Source: Phymorhynchus buccinoides
Taxonomy: Eukaryota; Mollusca; Gastropoda; Neogastropoda; Raphitomidae
Direction of reading: 5' to 3'
DNA: 64,000 nt
Assembly (NCBI GenBank): GCA_017654935.2
Contig: CM065712.1
Coordinates: 27,645,760 to 27,709,759 of the forward strand
Below the pieces are notes generated by a model. It was not told where the DNA came from, made no database searches, and worked only from the letters and a program-made list of their open reading frames with translations. The translations under genes and the position numbers were made by a program. Shown here one piece after another: positions 12,762 through 25,117 of the stretch. Position 1 is the stretch's first letter. Every line of letters begins with the position of its first letter.

Positions 12762-15700
12762 ACAATGCTTCCAGACCATAGAACAAACAGAGCAGTCCAT
12801 CAGAATGCTTCCAAACCATACAACAAACAGAGCAGTCCACCAGAATGCTTCCAGACCATACAACAAACAGAGCAGTCCATCAGAATGCTTCCAAACCATA
12901 CAACAAACAGAGCAGTCCACCAGAATGCTTCCAGACCATAGAACAAACAGAGCAGTCCATCAGAATGCTTCCAGACCATACAACAAACAGAGCAGTCCAT
13001 CAGAATGCTTCCAAACCATAGAACAAACAGAGCAGTCCATCAGAATGCTTCCAGACCATACAACAAACAGAGCAGTCCACCAGAATGCTTCCAAACCATA
13101 GAACAAACAGAGCAGTCCATCAGAATGCTTCCAAACCATAGAACAAACAGAGCAGTCCATCAGAATGCTTCCAAACCATAGAACAAACAGAGCAGTCCAT
13201 CAGAATGCTTCCAGACCATAGAACAAACAGAGCAGTCCATCAGAATGCTTCCAAACCATACAACAAACAAAGCAGTCCATCAGAATGCTTCCAAACCATA
13301 GAACAAACAGAGCAGTCCATCAGAATGCTTCCAAACCATAGAACAAACAGAGCAGTCCATCAGAATGCTTCCAGACCATAGAACAAACAGAGCAGTCCAT
13401 CAGAATGCTTCCAAACCATACAACAAACAGAGCAGTCCATCAGAATGCTTCCAAACCATACAACAAACAGAGCAGTCCATCAGAATGCTTCCAAACCATA
13501 CAACAAACAGAGCAGTCCACCAGAATGCTTCCAGACCATACAACAAACAGAGCAGTCCATCAGAATGCTTCCAAACCATACAACAAACAGAGCAGTCCAT
13601 CAGAATGCTTCCAGACCATACAACAAACAGAGCAGTCCATCAGAATGCTTCCAGACCATACAACAAACAGAGCAGTCCATCAGAATGCTTCCAAACCATA
13701 CAACAAACAGAGCAGTCCACCAGAATGCTTCCAAACCATAGAACAAACAGAGCAGTCCACCAGAATGCTTCCAAACCATAGAACAAACAGAGCAGTCCAT
13801 CAGAATGCTTCCAAACCATACAACAAACAGAGCAGTCCATCAGAATGCTTCCAGACCATAGAACAAACAGAGCAGTCCATCAGAATGCTTCCAGACCATA
13901 CAACAAACAGAGCAGTCCACCAGAATGCTTCCAAACATACAACAAACAGAGCAGTCCACCAGAATGCTTCCAAACCATACAACAAACAGAGCAGTCCATC
14001 AGAATGCTTCCAAACCATAGAACAAACAGAGCAGTCCACCAGAATGCTTCCAAACCATACAACAAACAGAGCAGTCCATCAGAATGCTTCCAGACCATAC
14101 AACAAACAGAGCAGTCCATCAGAATGCTTCCAAACCATACAACAAACAGAGCAGTCCATCAGAATGCTTCCAGACCATAGAACAAACAGAGCAGTCCATC
14201 AGAATGCTTCCAGACCATACAACAAACAGAGCAGTCCATAAGAATGCTTCCAAACCATAGAACAAACAGAGCAGTCCACCAGAATGCTTCCAAACCATAG
14301 AACAAACAGAGCAGTCCATCAGAATGCTTCCAAACCATACAACAAACAGAGCAGTCCACCAGAATGCTTCCAATGCTTCCAGACCATAGAACAAACAGAG
14401 CAGTCCATCAAACCATACAACAAACAGAAGTCCACCAGAATGCTTCCAAACCATACAACAAACAGAGCAGTCCACCAGAATGCTTCCAAACCATACTTCA
14501 AACAGAGCAGTCCATAGAACAAACAGAGCAGTCCATCAGAATGCTTCCAAACCATACAACAAACAGAGCAGTCCACCAGAATGCTTCCAAACCATAGAAC
14601 AAACAGAGCAGTCCACCAGAATGCTTCCAAACCATAGAACAAACAGAGCAGTCCATCAGAATGCTTCCAAACCATAGAACAAACAGAGCAGTCCATCAGA
14701 ATGCTTCCAGACCATAGAACAAACAGAGCAGTCCATCAGAATGCTTCCAAACCATAGAACAAACAGAGCAGTCCATCAGAATGCTTCCAAACCATACAAC
14801 AAACAGAGCAGTCCATCAGAATGCTTCCAGACCATAGAACAAACAGAGCAGTCCATCAGAATGCTTCCAAACCATAGAACAAACAGAGCAGTCCACCAGA
14901 ATGCTTCCAAACCATAGAACAAACAGAGCAGTCCATCAGAATGCTTCCAAACCATAGAACAAACAGAGCAGTCCACCAGAATGCTTCCAAACCATACAAC
15001 AAACAGAGCAGTCCATCAGAATGCTTCCAAACCATAGAACAAACAGAGCAGTCCATCAGAATGCTTCCAAACCATACAACAAACAGAGCAGTCCATCAGA
15101 ATGCTTCCAAACCATACAACAAACAGAGCAGTCCATCAGAATGCTTCCAGACCATACAACAAACAGAGCAGTCCATCAGAATGCTTCCAAACCATACAAC
15201 AAACAGAGCAGTCCACCAGAATGCTTCCAAACCATACAACAAACAGAGCAGTCCACCAGAATGCTTCCAGAATACAACAAACAGAGCAGTCCATCAGAAT
15301 GCTTCCAAACCATACAACAAACAGAGCAGTCCACCAGAATGCTTCCAAACCATACAACAAACAGAGCAGTCCATCAGAATGCTTCCAAACCATAGAACAA
15401 ACAGAGCAGTCCACCAGAATGCTTCCAAACCATAGAACAAACAGAGCAGTCCATCAGAATGCTTCCAAACCATAGAACAAACAGAGCAGTCCATCAGAAT
15501 GCTTCCAAACCATACAACAAACAGAGCAGTCCATCAGAATGCTTCCAGACCATAGAACAAACAGAGCAGTCCATCAGAATGCTTCCAAACCATAGAACAA
15601 ACAGAGCAGTCCACCAGAATGCTTCCAAACCATAGAACAAACAGAGCAGTCCACCAGAATGCTTCCAAACCATACAACAAACAGAGCAGTCCATCAGAAT

Positions 15701-18700
15701 GCTTCCAAACCATACAACAAACAGAGCAGTCCATCAGAATGCTTCCAAACCATAGAACAAACAGAGCAGTCCATCAGAATGCTTCCAGACCATACAACAA
15801 ACAGAGCAGTCCATAAGAATGCTTCCAAACCATAGAACAAACAGAGCAGTCCACCAGAATGCTTCCAAACCATAGAACAAACAGAGCAGTCCATCAGAAT
15901 GCTTCCAAACCATAGAACAAACAGAGCAGTCCATCAGAATGCTTCCAAACCATACAACAAACAGAGCAGTCCATCAGAATGCTTCCAGACCATAGAACAA
16001 ACAGAGCAGTCCATCAGAATGCTTCCAGACCATACAACAAACAGAGCAGTCCATCAGAATGCTTCCAAACCATACAACAAACAGAGCAGTCCATCAGAAT
16101 GCTTCCAGACCATACAACAAACAGAGCAGTCCACCAGAATGCTTCCAGACCATACAACAAACAGAGCAGTCCATCAGAATGCTTCCAAACCATACAACAA
16201 ACAGAGCAGTCCACCAGAATGCTTCCAAACCATACAACAAACAGAGCAGTCCACCAGAATGCTTCCAGACCATACAACAAACAGAGCAGTCCACCAGAAT
16301 GCTTCCAGACCATACAACAAACAGAGCAGTCCATCAGAATGCTTCCAAACCATACAACAAACAGAGCAGTCCACCAGAATGCTTCCAGACCATACAACAA
16401 ACAGAGCAGTCCATCAGAATGCTTCCAGACCATACAACAAACAGAGCAGTCCATCAGAATGCTTCCAAACCATACAACAAACAGAGCAGTCCATCAGAAT
16501 GCTTCCAAACCATACAACAAACAGAGCAGTCCACCAGAATGCTTCCAGACCATACAACAAACAGAGCAGTCCATAAGAATGCTTCCAAACCATAGAACAA
16601 ACAGAGCAGTCCACCAGAATGCTTCCAAACCATACAACAAACAGAGCAGTCCACCAGAATGCTTCCAGACCATACAACAAACAGAGCAGTCCATCAGAAT
16701 GCTTCCAAACCATAGAACAAACAGAGCAGTCCATCAGAATGCTTCCAAACCATAGAACAAACAGAGCAGTCCATCAGAATGCTTCCAAACCATACAACAA
16801 ACAGAGCAGTCCACCAGAATGCTTCCAGACCATAGAACAAACAGAGCAGTCCACCAGAATGCTTCCAGACCATAGAACAAACAGAGCAGTCCATCAGAAT
16901 GCTTCCAAACCATAGAACAAACAGAGCAGTCCATCAGAATGCTTCCAAACCATACAACAAACAGAGCAGTCCACCAGAATGCTTCCAGACCATACAACAA
17001 ACAGAGCAGTCCACCAGAATGCTTCCAGACCATACAACAAACAGAGCAGTCCATCAGAATGCTTCCAAACCATACAACAAACAGAGCAGTCCACCAGAAT
17101 GCTTCCAGACCATACAACAAACAGAGCAGTCCATCAGAATGCTTCCAGACCATACAACAAACAGAGCAGTCCATCAGAATGCTTCCAAACCATACAACAA
17201 ACAGAGCAGTCCACCAGAATGCTTCCAGACCATAGAACAAACAGAGCAGTCCATCAGAATGCTTCCAGACCATAGAACAAACAGAGCAGTCCATCAGAAT
17301 GCTTCCAAACCATAGAACAAACAGAGCAGTCCATCAGAATGCTTCCAGACCATAGAACAAACAGAGCAGTCCATCAGAATGCTTCCAAACCATACAACAA
17401 ACAGAGCAGTCCATCAGAATGCTTCCAGACCATACAACAAACAGAGCAGTCCATCAGAATGCTTCCAAACCATAGAACAAACAGAGCAGTCCATCAGAAT
17501 GCTTCCAAACCATACAACAAACAGAGCAGTCCATCAGAATGCTTCCAGACCATACAACAAACAGAGCAGTCCATCAGAATGCTTCCAAACCATACAACAA
17601 ACAGAGCAGTCCACCAGAATGCTTCCAGACCATACAACAAACAGAGCAGTCCATAAGAATGCTTCCAAACCATAGAACAAACAGAGCAGTCCACCAGAAT
17701 GCTTCCAAACCATACAACAAACAGAGCAGTCCACCAGAATGCTTCCAGACCATACAACAAACAGAGCAGTCCATCAGAATGCTTCCAAACCATAGAACAA
17801 ACAGAGCAGTCCATCAGAATGCTTCCAAACCATAGAACAAACAGAGCAGTCCATCAGAATGCTTCCAAACCATACAACAAACAGAGCAGTCCACCAGAAT
17901 GCTTCCAGACCATAGAACAAACAGAGCAGTCCACCAGAATGCTTCCAGACCATAGAACAAACAGAGCAGTCCACCAGAATGCTTCCAAACCATACAACAA
18001 ACAGAGCAGTCCACCAGAATGCTTCCAAACCATACAACAAACAGAGCAGTCCATCAGAATGCTTCCAAACCATACAACAAACAGAGCAGTCCATCAGAAT
18101 GCTTCCAAACCATACAACAAACAGAGCAGTCCATCAGAATGCTTCCAAACCATAGAACAAACAGAGCAGTCCATCAGAATGCTTCCAAACCATAGAACAA
18201 ACAGAGCAGTCCACCAGAATGCTTCCAAACCATAGAACAAACAGAGCAGTCCATCAGAATGCTTCCAGACCATACAACAAACAGAGCAGTCCATCAGAAT
18301 GCTTCCAGACCATACAACAAACAGAGCAGTCCACCAGAATGCTTCCAGACCATACAACAAACAGAGCAGTCCATCAGAATGCTTCCAGACCATACAACAA
18401 ACAGAGCAGTCCATCAGAATGCTTCCAGACCATACAACAAACAGAGCAGTCCACCAGAATGCTTCCAGACCATACAACAAACAGAGCAGTCCATCAGAAT
18501 GCTTCCAAACCATACAACAAACAGAGCAGTCCATCAGAATGCTTCCAAACCATACAACAAACAGAGCAGTCCACCAGAATGCTTCCAGACCATACAACAA
18601 ACAGAGCAGTCCATCAGAATGCTTCCAGACCATACAACAAACAGAGCAGTCCACCAGAATGCTTCCAGACCATACAACAAACAGAGCAGTCCATCAGAAT

Positions 18701-19772
18701 GCTTCCAAACCATACAACAAACAGAGCAGTCCACCAGAATGCTTCCAGACCATAGAACAAACAGAGCAGTCCACCAGAATGCTTCCAGACCATACAACAA
18801 ACAGAGCAGTCCATCAGAATGCTTCCAAACCATACAACAAACAGAGCAGTCCACCAGAATGCTTCCAGACCATAGAACAAACAGAGCAGTCCATCAGAAT
18901 GCTTCCAGACCATACAACAAACAGAGCAGTCCATAAGAATGCTTCCAAACCATAGAACAAACAGAGCAGTCCATCAGAATGCTTCCAAACCATAGAACAA
19001 ACAGAGCAGTCCACCAGAATGCTTCCAGACCATACAACAAACAGAGCAGTCCATCAGAATGCTTCCAAACCATACAACAAACAGAGCAGTCCACCAGAAT
19101 GCTTCCAGACCATAGAACAAACAGAGCAGTCCATCAGAATGCTTCCAGACCATACAACAAACAGAGCAGTCCATAAGAATGCTTCCAAACCATAGAACAA
19201 ACAGAGCAGTCCATCAGAATGCTTCCAAACCATAGAACAAACAGAGCAGTCCACCAGAATGCTTCCAAACCATACAACAAACAGAGCAGTCCATAAGAAT
19301 GCTTCCAAACCATAGAACAAACAGAGCAGTCCACCAGAATGCTTCCAAACCATAGAACAAACAGAGCAGTCCACCAGAATGCTTCCAGACCATAGAACAA
19401 ACAGAGCAGTCCATCAGAATGCTTCCAGACCATACAACAAACAGAGCAGTCCATCAGAATGCTTCCAAACCATACAACAAACAGAGCAGTCCATCAGAAT
19501 GCTTCCAGACCATAGAACAAACAGAGCAGTCCATCAGAATGCTTCCAGACCATAGAACAAACAGAGCAGTCCATCAGAATGCTTCCAGACCATACAACAA
19601 ACAGAGCAGTCCATCAGAATGCTTCCAAACCATACAACAAACAGAGCAGTCCATCAGAATGCTTCCAGACCATACAACAAACAGAGCAGTCCACCAGAAT
19701 GCTTCCAGACCATACAACAAACAGAGCAGTCCACCAGAATGCTTCCAGACCATACAAGAAACAGAGCAGTCC
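12762..19772. repeat. 40-bp satellite array, about 175 copies
   Basis: The unit is cagaatgcttccaRaccata followed by Saacaaacagagcagtccay. Nearly all variation sits at three two-state positions (A/G at 14, C/G at 21, T/C at 40). The rest is close to invariant, apart from a rare ccataag variant (7 cases) and a scrambled patch at 14360-14520. Small deletions shift the register near 13935 and 15270. Longer blocks repeat: about 16470-16890 matches about 17550-17970 at an offset of 1080 bp (27 units). The open frames it produces on both strands are by-products of the unit. Confidence 0.97.
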
Positions 19773-19891
19773 ATGGGCATACAGGCGCCTGCAGTGCTGG
19801 TCACAAAAACGCACTGTGAGGTACGGTCATGGGAACATGTATGTAATTGTAAATTGAAGCACATTGTGCGCGCTGTGTGGTTCAAGTGTTT

Positions 19892-19938
19892 CTGTTTGAT
19901 TCCATAGCACAGTCCACGCGAGGAACAAAGCAGTTGGA
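19892..19938. repeat. right direct flank of the 40-bp array
   Basis: Diverged direct copy of 12713-12759 (ctgtttgattccatagcaca onwards). See the left flank. Confidence 0.7.
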
Positions 19939-20319
19939 GCAGATCAGTCACACATTATTGACATCTGATGAGAGTCTGATGTCATGATCAAACTGTATTC
20001 AATAATGCATCGTGCCCAAAACATAAAACCGTGTTAGACGTATCAGCAAAAACTGGAATGCGAAGCACACAAACTTAATTTATTCAAACGTGTGCATAGC
20101 CTTTGCATGTCATGTATATAACATGATGATAATCAACAGTACATTAAAGGCATAAAGTACATTAGAACCATAACAAACATTAGAAGTGGCAAATAACCAT
20201 TTCATGACATATTAGAATAGACAAACAGAATGCATGTCCAATGAAATAGTATCCAAGCAATCGTAACATAAAAACAATAAACACATAATAAGTAAATGAA
20301 ATGGTCCTCTTGAAGTATG
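19939..20319. other. short non-repetitive spacer between arrays
   Basis: AT-rich sequence without a domain-bearing frame. A cluster of ATTAGAA-like short motifs (20160-20220) is the only pattern. Confidence 0.5.
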
Positions 20320-21875
20320 TACAGTCCATTGTGTACACAGACATCCCACCCAGGACTTCCTAACCAGGCTGGGGTGGACATTGAACTGTGTGCAGTCCAT
20401 TGTTAACACAGACAACTCACCCAGGACTTCCTAACCAGGCTGGGGTGGACATTGAACTGTGTGCAGTCCATTGTGAACACAGACACCCCACCCAGGACTT
20501 CCTAACCAGGCTGGGGTGAACATTGAACTGTGTGCAGTCCATTGTGAACACAGACACCCCACCCAGGACTTCCTAACCAGGCTGGGGTGGACATTGAACT
20601 GTGTGCAGTCCATTGTGAACACAGACACAGCACCCAGGACTTCCTAACCAGGCTGGGGTGGACATTGAACTGTGTGCAGTCCATTGTGAACACAGACACC
20701 CCACCCAGGACTTCCTAACCAGGCTGGGGTGGACATTGAACTGTGTGCAGTCCATTGTGAACACAGACACCCCACCCAGGACTTCCTAACCAGGCTGGGG
20801 TGGACATTGAACTGTGTGCAGTCCATTGTGAACACGGACACCCCACCCAGGACTTCCTAACCAGGCTGGGGCGGCCATTGAACTGTGTGCAGTCCATTGT
20901 GAATACAGACACAGCACCCAGGACTTCCTAACCAGGCTTGGGTGGACATTGAACTGTGTGCAGTCCATTGTGAACACAGACACCCCACCCAGGACTTCCT
21001 AACCAGGCTGGGGTGGACATTGAACTGTGTGCAGTCCATTGAGCACACAGACACCCCACCCAGGACTTCCTAACCAGGCTGGGGTGGACATTGAACTGTG
21101 TGCAGTCCATTGTGAACACAGACACCCCACCCAGGACTTCCTAACCAGGCTGGGGTGGACATTGAACTGTGTGCAGTCCATTGTGCACACAGACACCCCA
21201 CCCAGGACTTCCTAACCAGGCTGGGGTGGACATTGAACTGTGTGCAGTCCATTGTGAACACAGACACCCCACCCAGGACTTCCTAACCAGGCTGGGGTGG
21301 ACATTGAACTGTGTGCAGTCCATTGTGAACACAGACACCCCACCCAGGACTTCCTAACCAGGCTGGGGTGGACATTGAACTGTGTGCAGTCCATTGAGCA
21401 CACAGACACCCCACCCAGGACTTCCTAACCAGGCTGGGGTGGACATTGAACTGTGTGCAGTCCATTGTGAACACAGACACAGCACCCAGGACTTCCTAAC
21501 CAGGCTGGGGTGGACATTGAACTGTGTGCAGTCCATTGTGAATACAGACACAGCACCCAGGACTTCCTAACCAGGCTTGGGTGGACATTGAACTGTGTGC
21601 AGTCCATTGAGCACACATACACCCCACCCAGGACTTCCTAACCAGGCTGGGGCGGACATTGAACTGTGTGTAGTCCATTGAGCACACAGACACCCCACCC
21701 AGGACTTCCTAACCAGGCTGGGGCGGACATTGAACTGCGTGCAGTCCATTGTGAACACAGACACTGCGCCCAGGACTTCCTAACCAGGCTGGGGTGGACA
21801 TTGAACTGTGTGCAGTCCATTGTGAACACAGACACCCCACCCAGGACTTCCTAACCAGGCTGGGGTGGACATTGT
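20320..21875. repeat. 71-bp satellite array, about 22 copies
   Basis: The unit includes ggacttcctaaccaggctgg, acattgaactgtgtgcag and tccattgtgaacacagacac. Variant copies change ccccac to agcac or ctgcgc, and gtgaac to gagcac. Because 71 is not a multiple of three, the same ~65-codon frame recurs every unit and is not a gene. It shares gcagtccat with the neighbouring 40-bp satellite. Confidence 0.96.
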
Positions 21876-22060
21876 CAGCTAGGACCAGACTCTGCCTCAT
21901 CTGGAACACCCCTCCACTAGGTACCCCCTCCCCTCCTTTTAAAGACAGCACACTACATAGTGCACTTTTCTATTTGTTGTGAACTGAATTAGTTTATTTA
22001 ACGAGCGATGCATAAGACTGTCAGGAAAGAATGAAAAACGTGAACGATTCCACTGAAGAA

Positions 22061-23962
22061 AAGGGGACTTGACAGGAGGAACAGCGTGAAGGAAGGGACT
22101 TGACAGGAGGAACAGCGTGAAGGAAGGGACTTGACTGGAGGAACAGCGTGAAGGAAGGGACTTGACTGGAGGAACAGCGTGAAGGAAGGGACTTGACAGG
22201 AGGAACAGCGTGAAGGAAGGGACTTGACTGGAGGAACAGCGTGAAGGAAGGGACATGACTGGAGGAACAGCGTGAAGGAAGGGACTTGACTGGAGGAACA
22301 GCGTGAAGGAAGGGACTTGACTGGAGGAACAGCGTGAAGGAAGGGACTTGACTGGAGGAACAGCGTGAAGGAAGGGACTTGACTGGAGGAACAGCGTGAA
22401 GGAAGGGACTTGACAGGAGGAACAGCGTGAAGGAAGGGACTTGACTGGAGGAACAGCGTGAAGGAAGGGACTTGACTGGCGGAACAGCGTGAAGGAAGGG
22501 ACTTGACTGGAGGAACAGCGTGAAGGAAGGGACTTGACAGGAGGAACAGCGTGAAGGAAGGGACTTGACTGGCGGAACAGCGTGAAGGAAGGGACTTGAC
22601 TGGAGGAACAGCGTGAAGGAAGGGACTTGACTGGAGGAACAGCGTGAAGGAAGGGACTTGACTGGAGGAACAGCGTGAAGGAAGGGACTTGACTGGAGGA
22701 ACAGCGTGAAGGAAGGGACTTGACTGGAGGAACAGCGTGAAGGAAGGGACTTGACTGGAGGAACAGCGTGAAGTAAGGGACTTGACTGGAGGAACAGCGT
22801 GAAGGAAGGGACTTGACTGGAGGAACAGCGTGAAGGAAGGGACTTGACTGGAGGAACAGCGTGAAGGAAGGGACTTGACTGGAGGAACAGCGTGAAGGAA
22901 GGGACTTGACTGGAGGAACAGCGTGAAGGAAGGGACTTGACTGGAGGAACAGCGTGAAGGAAGGGACTTGACTGGAGGAACAGCGTGAAGGAAGGGACTT
23001 GACTGGAGGAACAGCGTGAAGGAAGGGACTTGACTGGAGGAACAGCGTGAAGGAAGGGACTTGACTGGAGGAACAGCGTGAAGGAAGGGACTTGACTGGA
23101 GGAACAGCGTGAAGGAAGGGACTTGACTGGAGGAACAGCGTGAAGGAAGGGACTTGACAGGAGGAACAGCGTGAAGGAAGGGACTTGACTGGAGGAACAG
23201 CGTGAAGGAAGGGACTTGACTGGAGGAACAGCGTGAAGGAAGGGACTTGACTGGAGGAACAGCGTGAAGGAAGGGACTTGACTGGAGGAACAGCGTGAAG
23301 GAAGGGACTTGACTGGAGGAACAGCGTGAAGGAAGGGACTTGACTGGAGGAACAGCGTGAAGGAAGGGACTTGACTGGAGGAACAGCGTGAAGGAAGGGA
23401 CTTGACTGGAGGAACAGCGTGAAGGAAGGGACTTGACTGGAGGAACAGCGTGAAGGAAGGGACTTGACTGGAGGAACAGCGTGAAGGAAGGGACTTGACT
23501 GGAGGAACAGCGTGAAGGAAGGGACATGACTGGAGGAACAGCGTGAAGGAAGGGGCCTGACTGGAGGAACAGCGTGAAGGAAGGGACTTGACTGGAGGAA
23601 CAGCGTGAAGGAAGGGACCTGACTGGAGGAACAGCGTGAAGGAAGGGACTTGACTGGAGGAACAGCGTGAAGGAAGGGACTTGACTGGAGGAACAGCGTG
23701 AAGGAAGGGACTTGACTGGAGGAACAGCGTGAAGGAAGGGACTTGACTGGAGGAACAGCGTGAAGGAAGGGACTTGACTGGAGGAACAGCGTGAAGGAAG
23801 GGACTTGACTGGAGGAACAGCGTGAAGGAAGGGACTTGACTGGAGGAACAGCGTGAAGGAAGGGACTTGACTGGAGGAACAGCGTGAAGGAAGGGACTTG
23901 ACTGGAGGAACAGCGTGAAGGAAGGGACTTGACTGGAGGAACAGCGTGAAGGACGGGACTTG
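22061..23962. repeat. 31-bp satellite array, about 61 copies, stop-free on the minus strand
   Basis: The unit is gaaggaagggacttgactgg plus aggaacagcgt. The common variants are gacagg for gactgg, gacatg for gacttg, and ggcgg for ggagg. On the minus strand no frame of the unit contains a stop, so three overlapping frames of about 660-740 codons run through. Each gives the same 31-residue Ser/Pro/Leu-rich repeat in a different register. No domain, signal or splice support marks it as coding. Confidence 0.96.
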
Positions 23963-24227
23963 GGTGAACAACAAAAGTACTGAATCGAACAATCTTCATA
24001 ATTTGAGACTGAATAAAGTGCACGTTCCAATCGAACATATTGAAATACAAGGTGGCAACGCCATGTAAACGTGCTCCCAATACCAGCAACACCCCAATGC
24101 AATTCTACACCCACACAGACATCACCATACACATGAATAACGGTATCATTAGGCCTACTTAGACAGACAGACAGACATAAATTTAGAGGGAGAGTAGGGA
24201 GCGAGGGAGAAAAAGAAAAAAAAACAT
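23963..24227. other. spacer right of the 31-bp array
   Basis: No gene or recognised element. It includes a short agacagacag run near 24162-24177. Confidence 0.5.
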
Positions 24228-24345
24228 TGGGGAGGCCTTGCACTTGCGGCGACGCGCTCTCCGGGGGAGAGCAGCCCGAATTTCACAGAAATAAGTCTCA
24301 GTGACTAGAATATACCACATAACAAAATACCAAATAATACGCATT
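24228..24345 (+). mobile_element. SINE, strongly 5'-truncated copy
   Basis: Shares ggcgacgcgctctcc, gagcagcccgaatttcacag and the accaaataat tail with the SINE 3' domain of 8170-8578. Confidence 0.65.
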
Positions 24346-24811
24346 ATAGGACTGATTGAGCTTAGCATCATGGTAGAATGGACTGAATAAACAACAGCGG
24401 CGAGAAACAGTATGCGTTGAATGGACATCATGAAAGAATGAATCCATTGATCAGCCTAAAGGAGCAAATTGAATAAACATAATAATAACATTATTATAGG
24501 ACTAGAGCATAATGAACATCATAATATTATTAGAATGGATTGTATAACAAAGCAACAAAAAACCGGTTTGAATGAAGCAAACAATATTAAAAAAATGGAT
24601 AAAATCAAGTGTTCTTTCTTTCGGACTGGTCTGAAGAAAACACCGACACAAAGGATAGATTTAATAAAAACTAAAACTAAAATGAGTAAATTGGCCACAC
24701 TGCCTCTGCTCTGTTGCTGATGACTGAGGCCTGGTCCCTGACTGTCTCAGTGTTCGTCAAGTCACACTAAAGTCCACTATCATGGTACAACGTCTGATAA
24801 AACATGCGCGC
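24346..24811. other. AT-rich stretch without gene
   Basis: Only short frames without domains, with scattered ATAATA motifs. Confidence 0.45.
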
Positions 24812-25096
<285 letters not shown>

Positions 25097-25117
25097 CTGA
25101 ATGCTAAGGTAAGAAGT

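Noticed and set aside
12723..19951. Dozens of 60-280-codon frames on both strands as a multigene family
   Set aside because: They arise from the 40-bp satellite. Frame ends simply follow the T/C state of position 40 (minus strand) or the C/G state of position 21 (plus strand).
12762..21875. CRISPR-like array
   Set aside because: Units are contiguous with no unique spacers, and the context is eukaryotic.
21939..24243. Three overlapping minus-strand frames of 660-740 codons as genes
   Set aside because: They are created by a 31-bp repeat without stops, read in three registers; no domain, start context or splice support.
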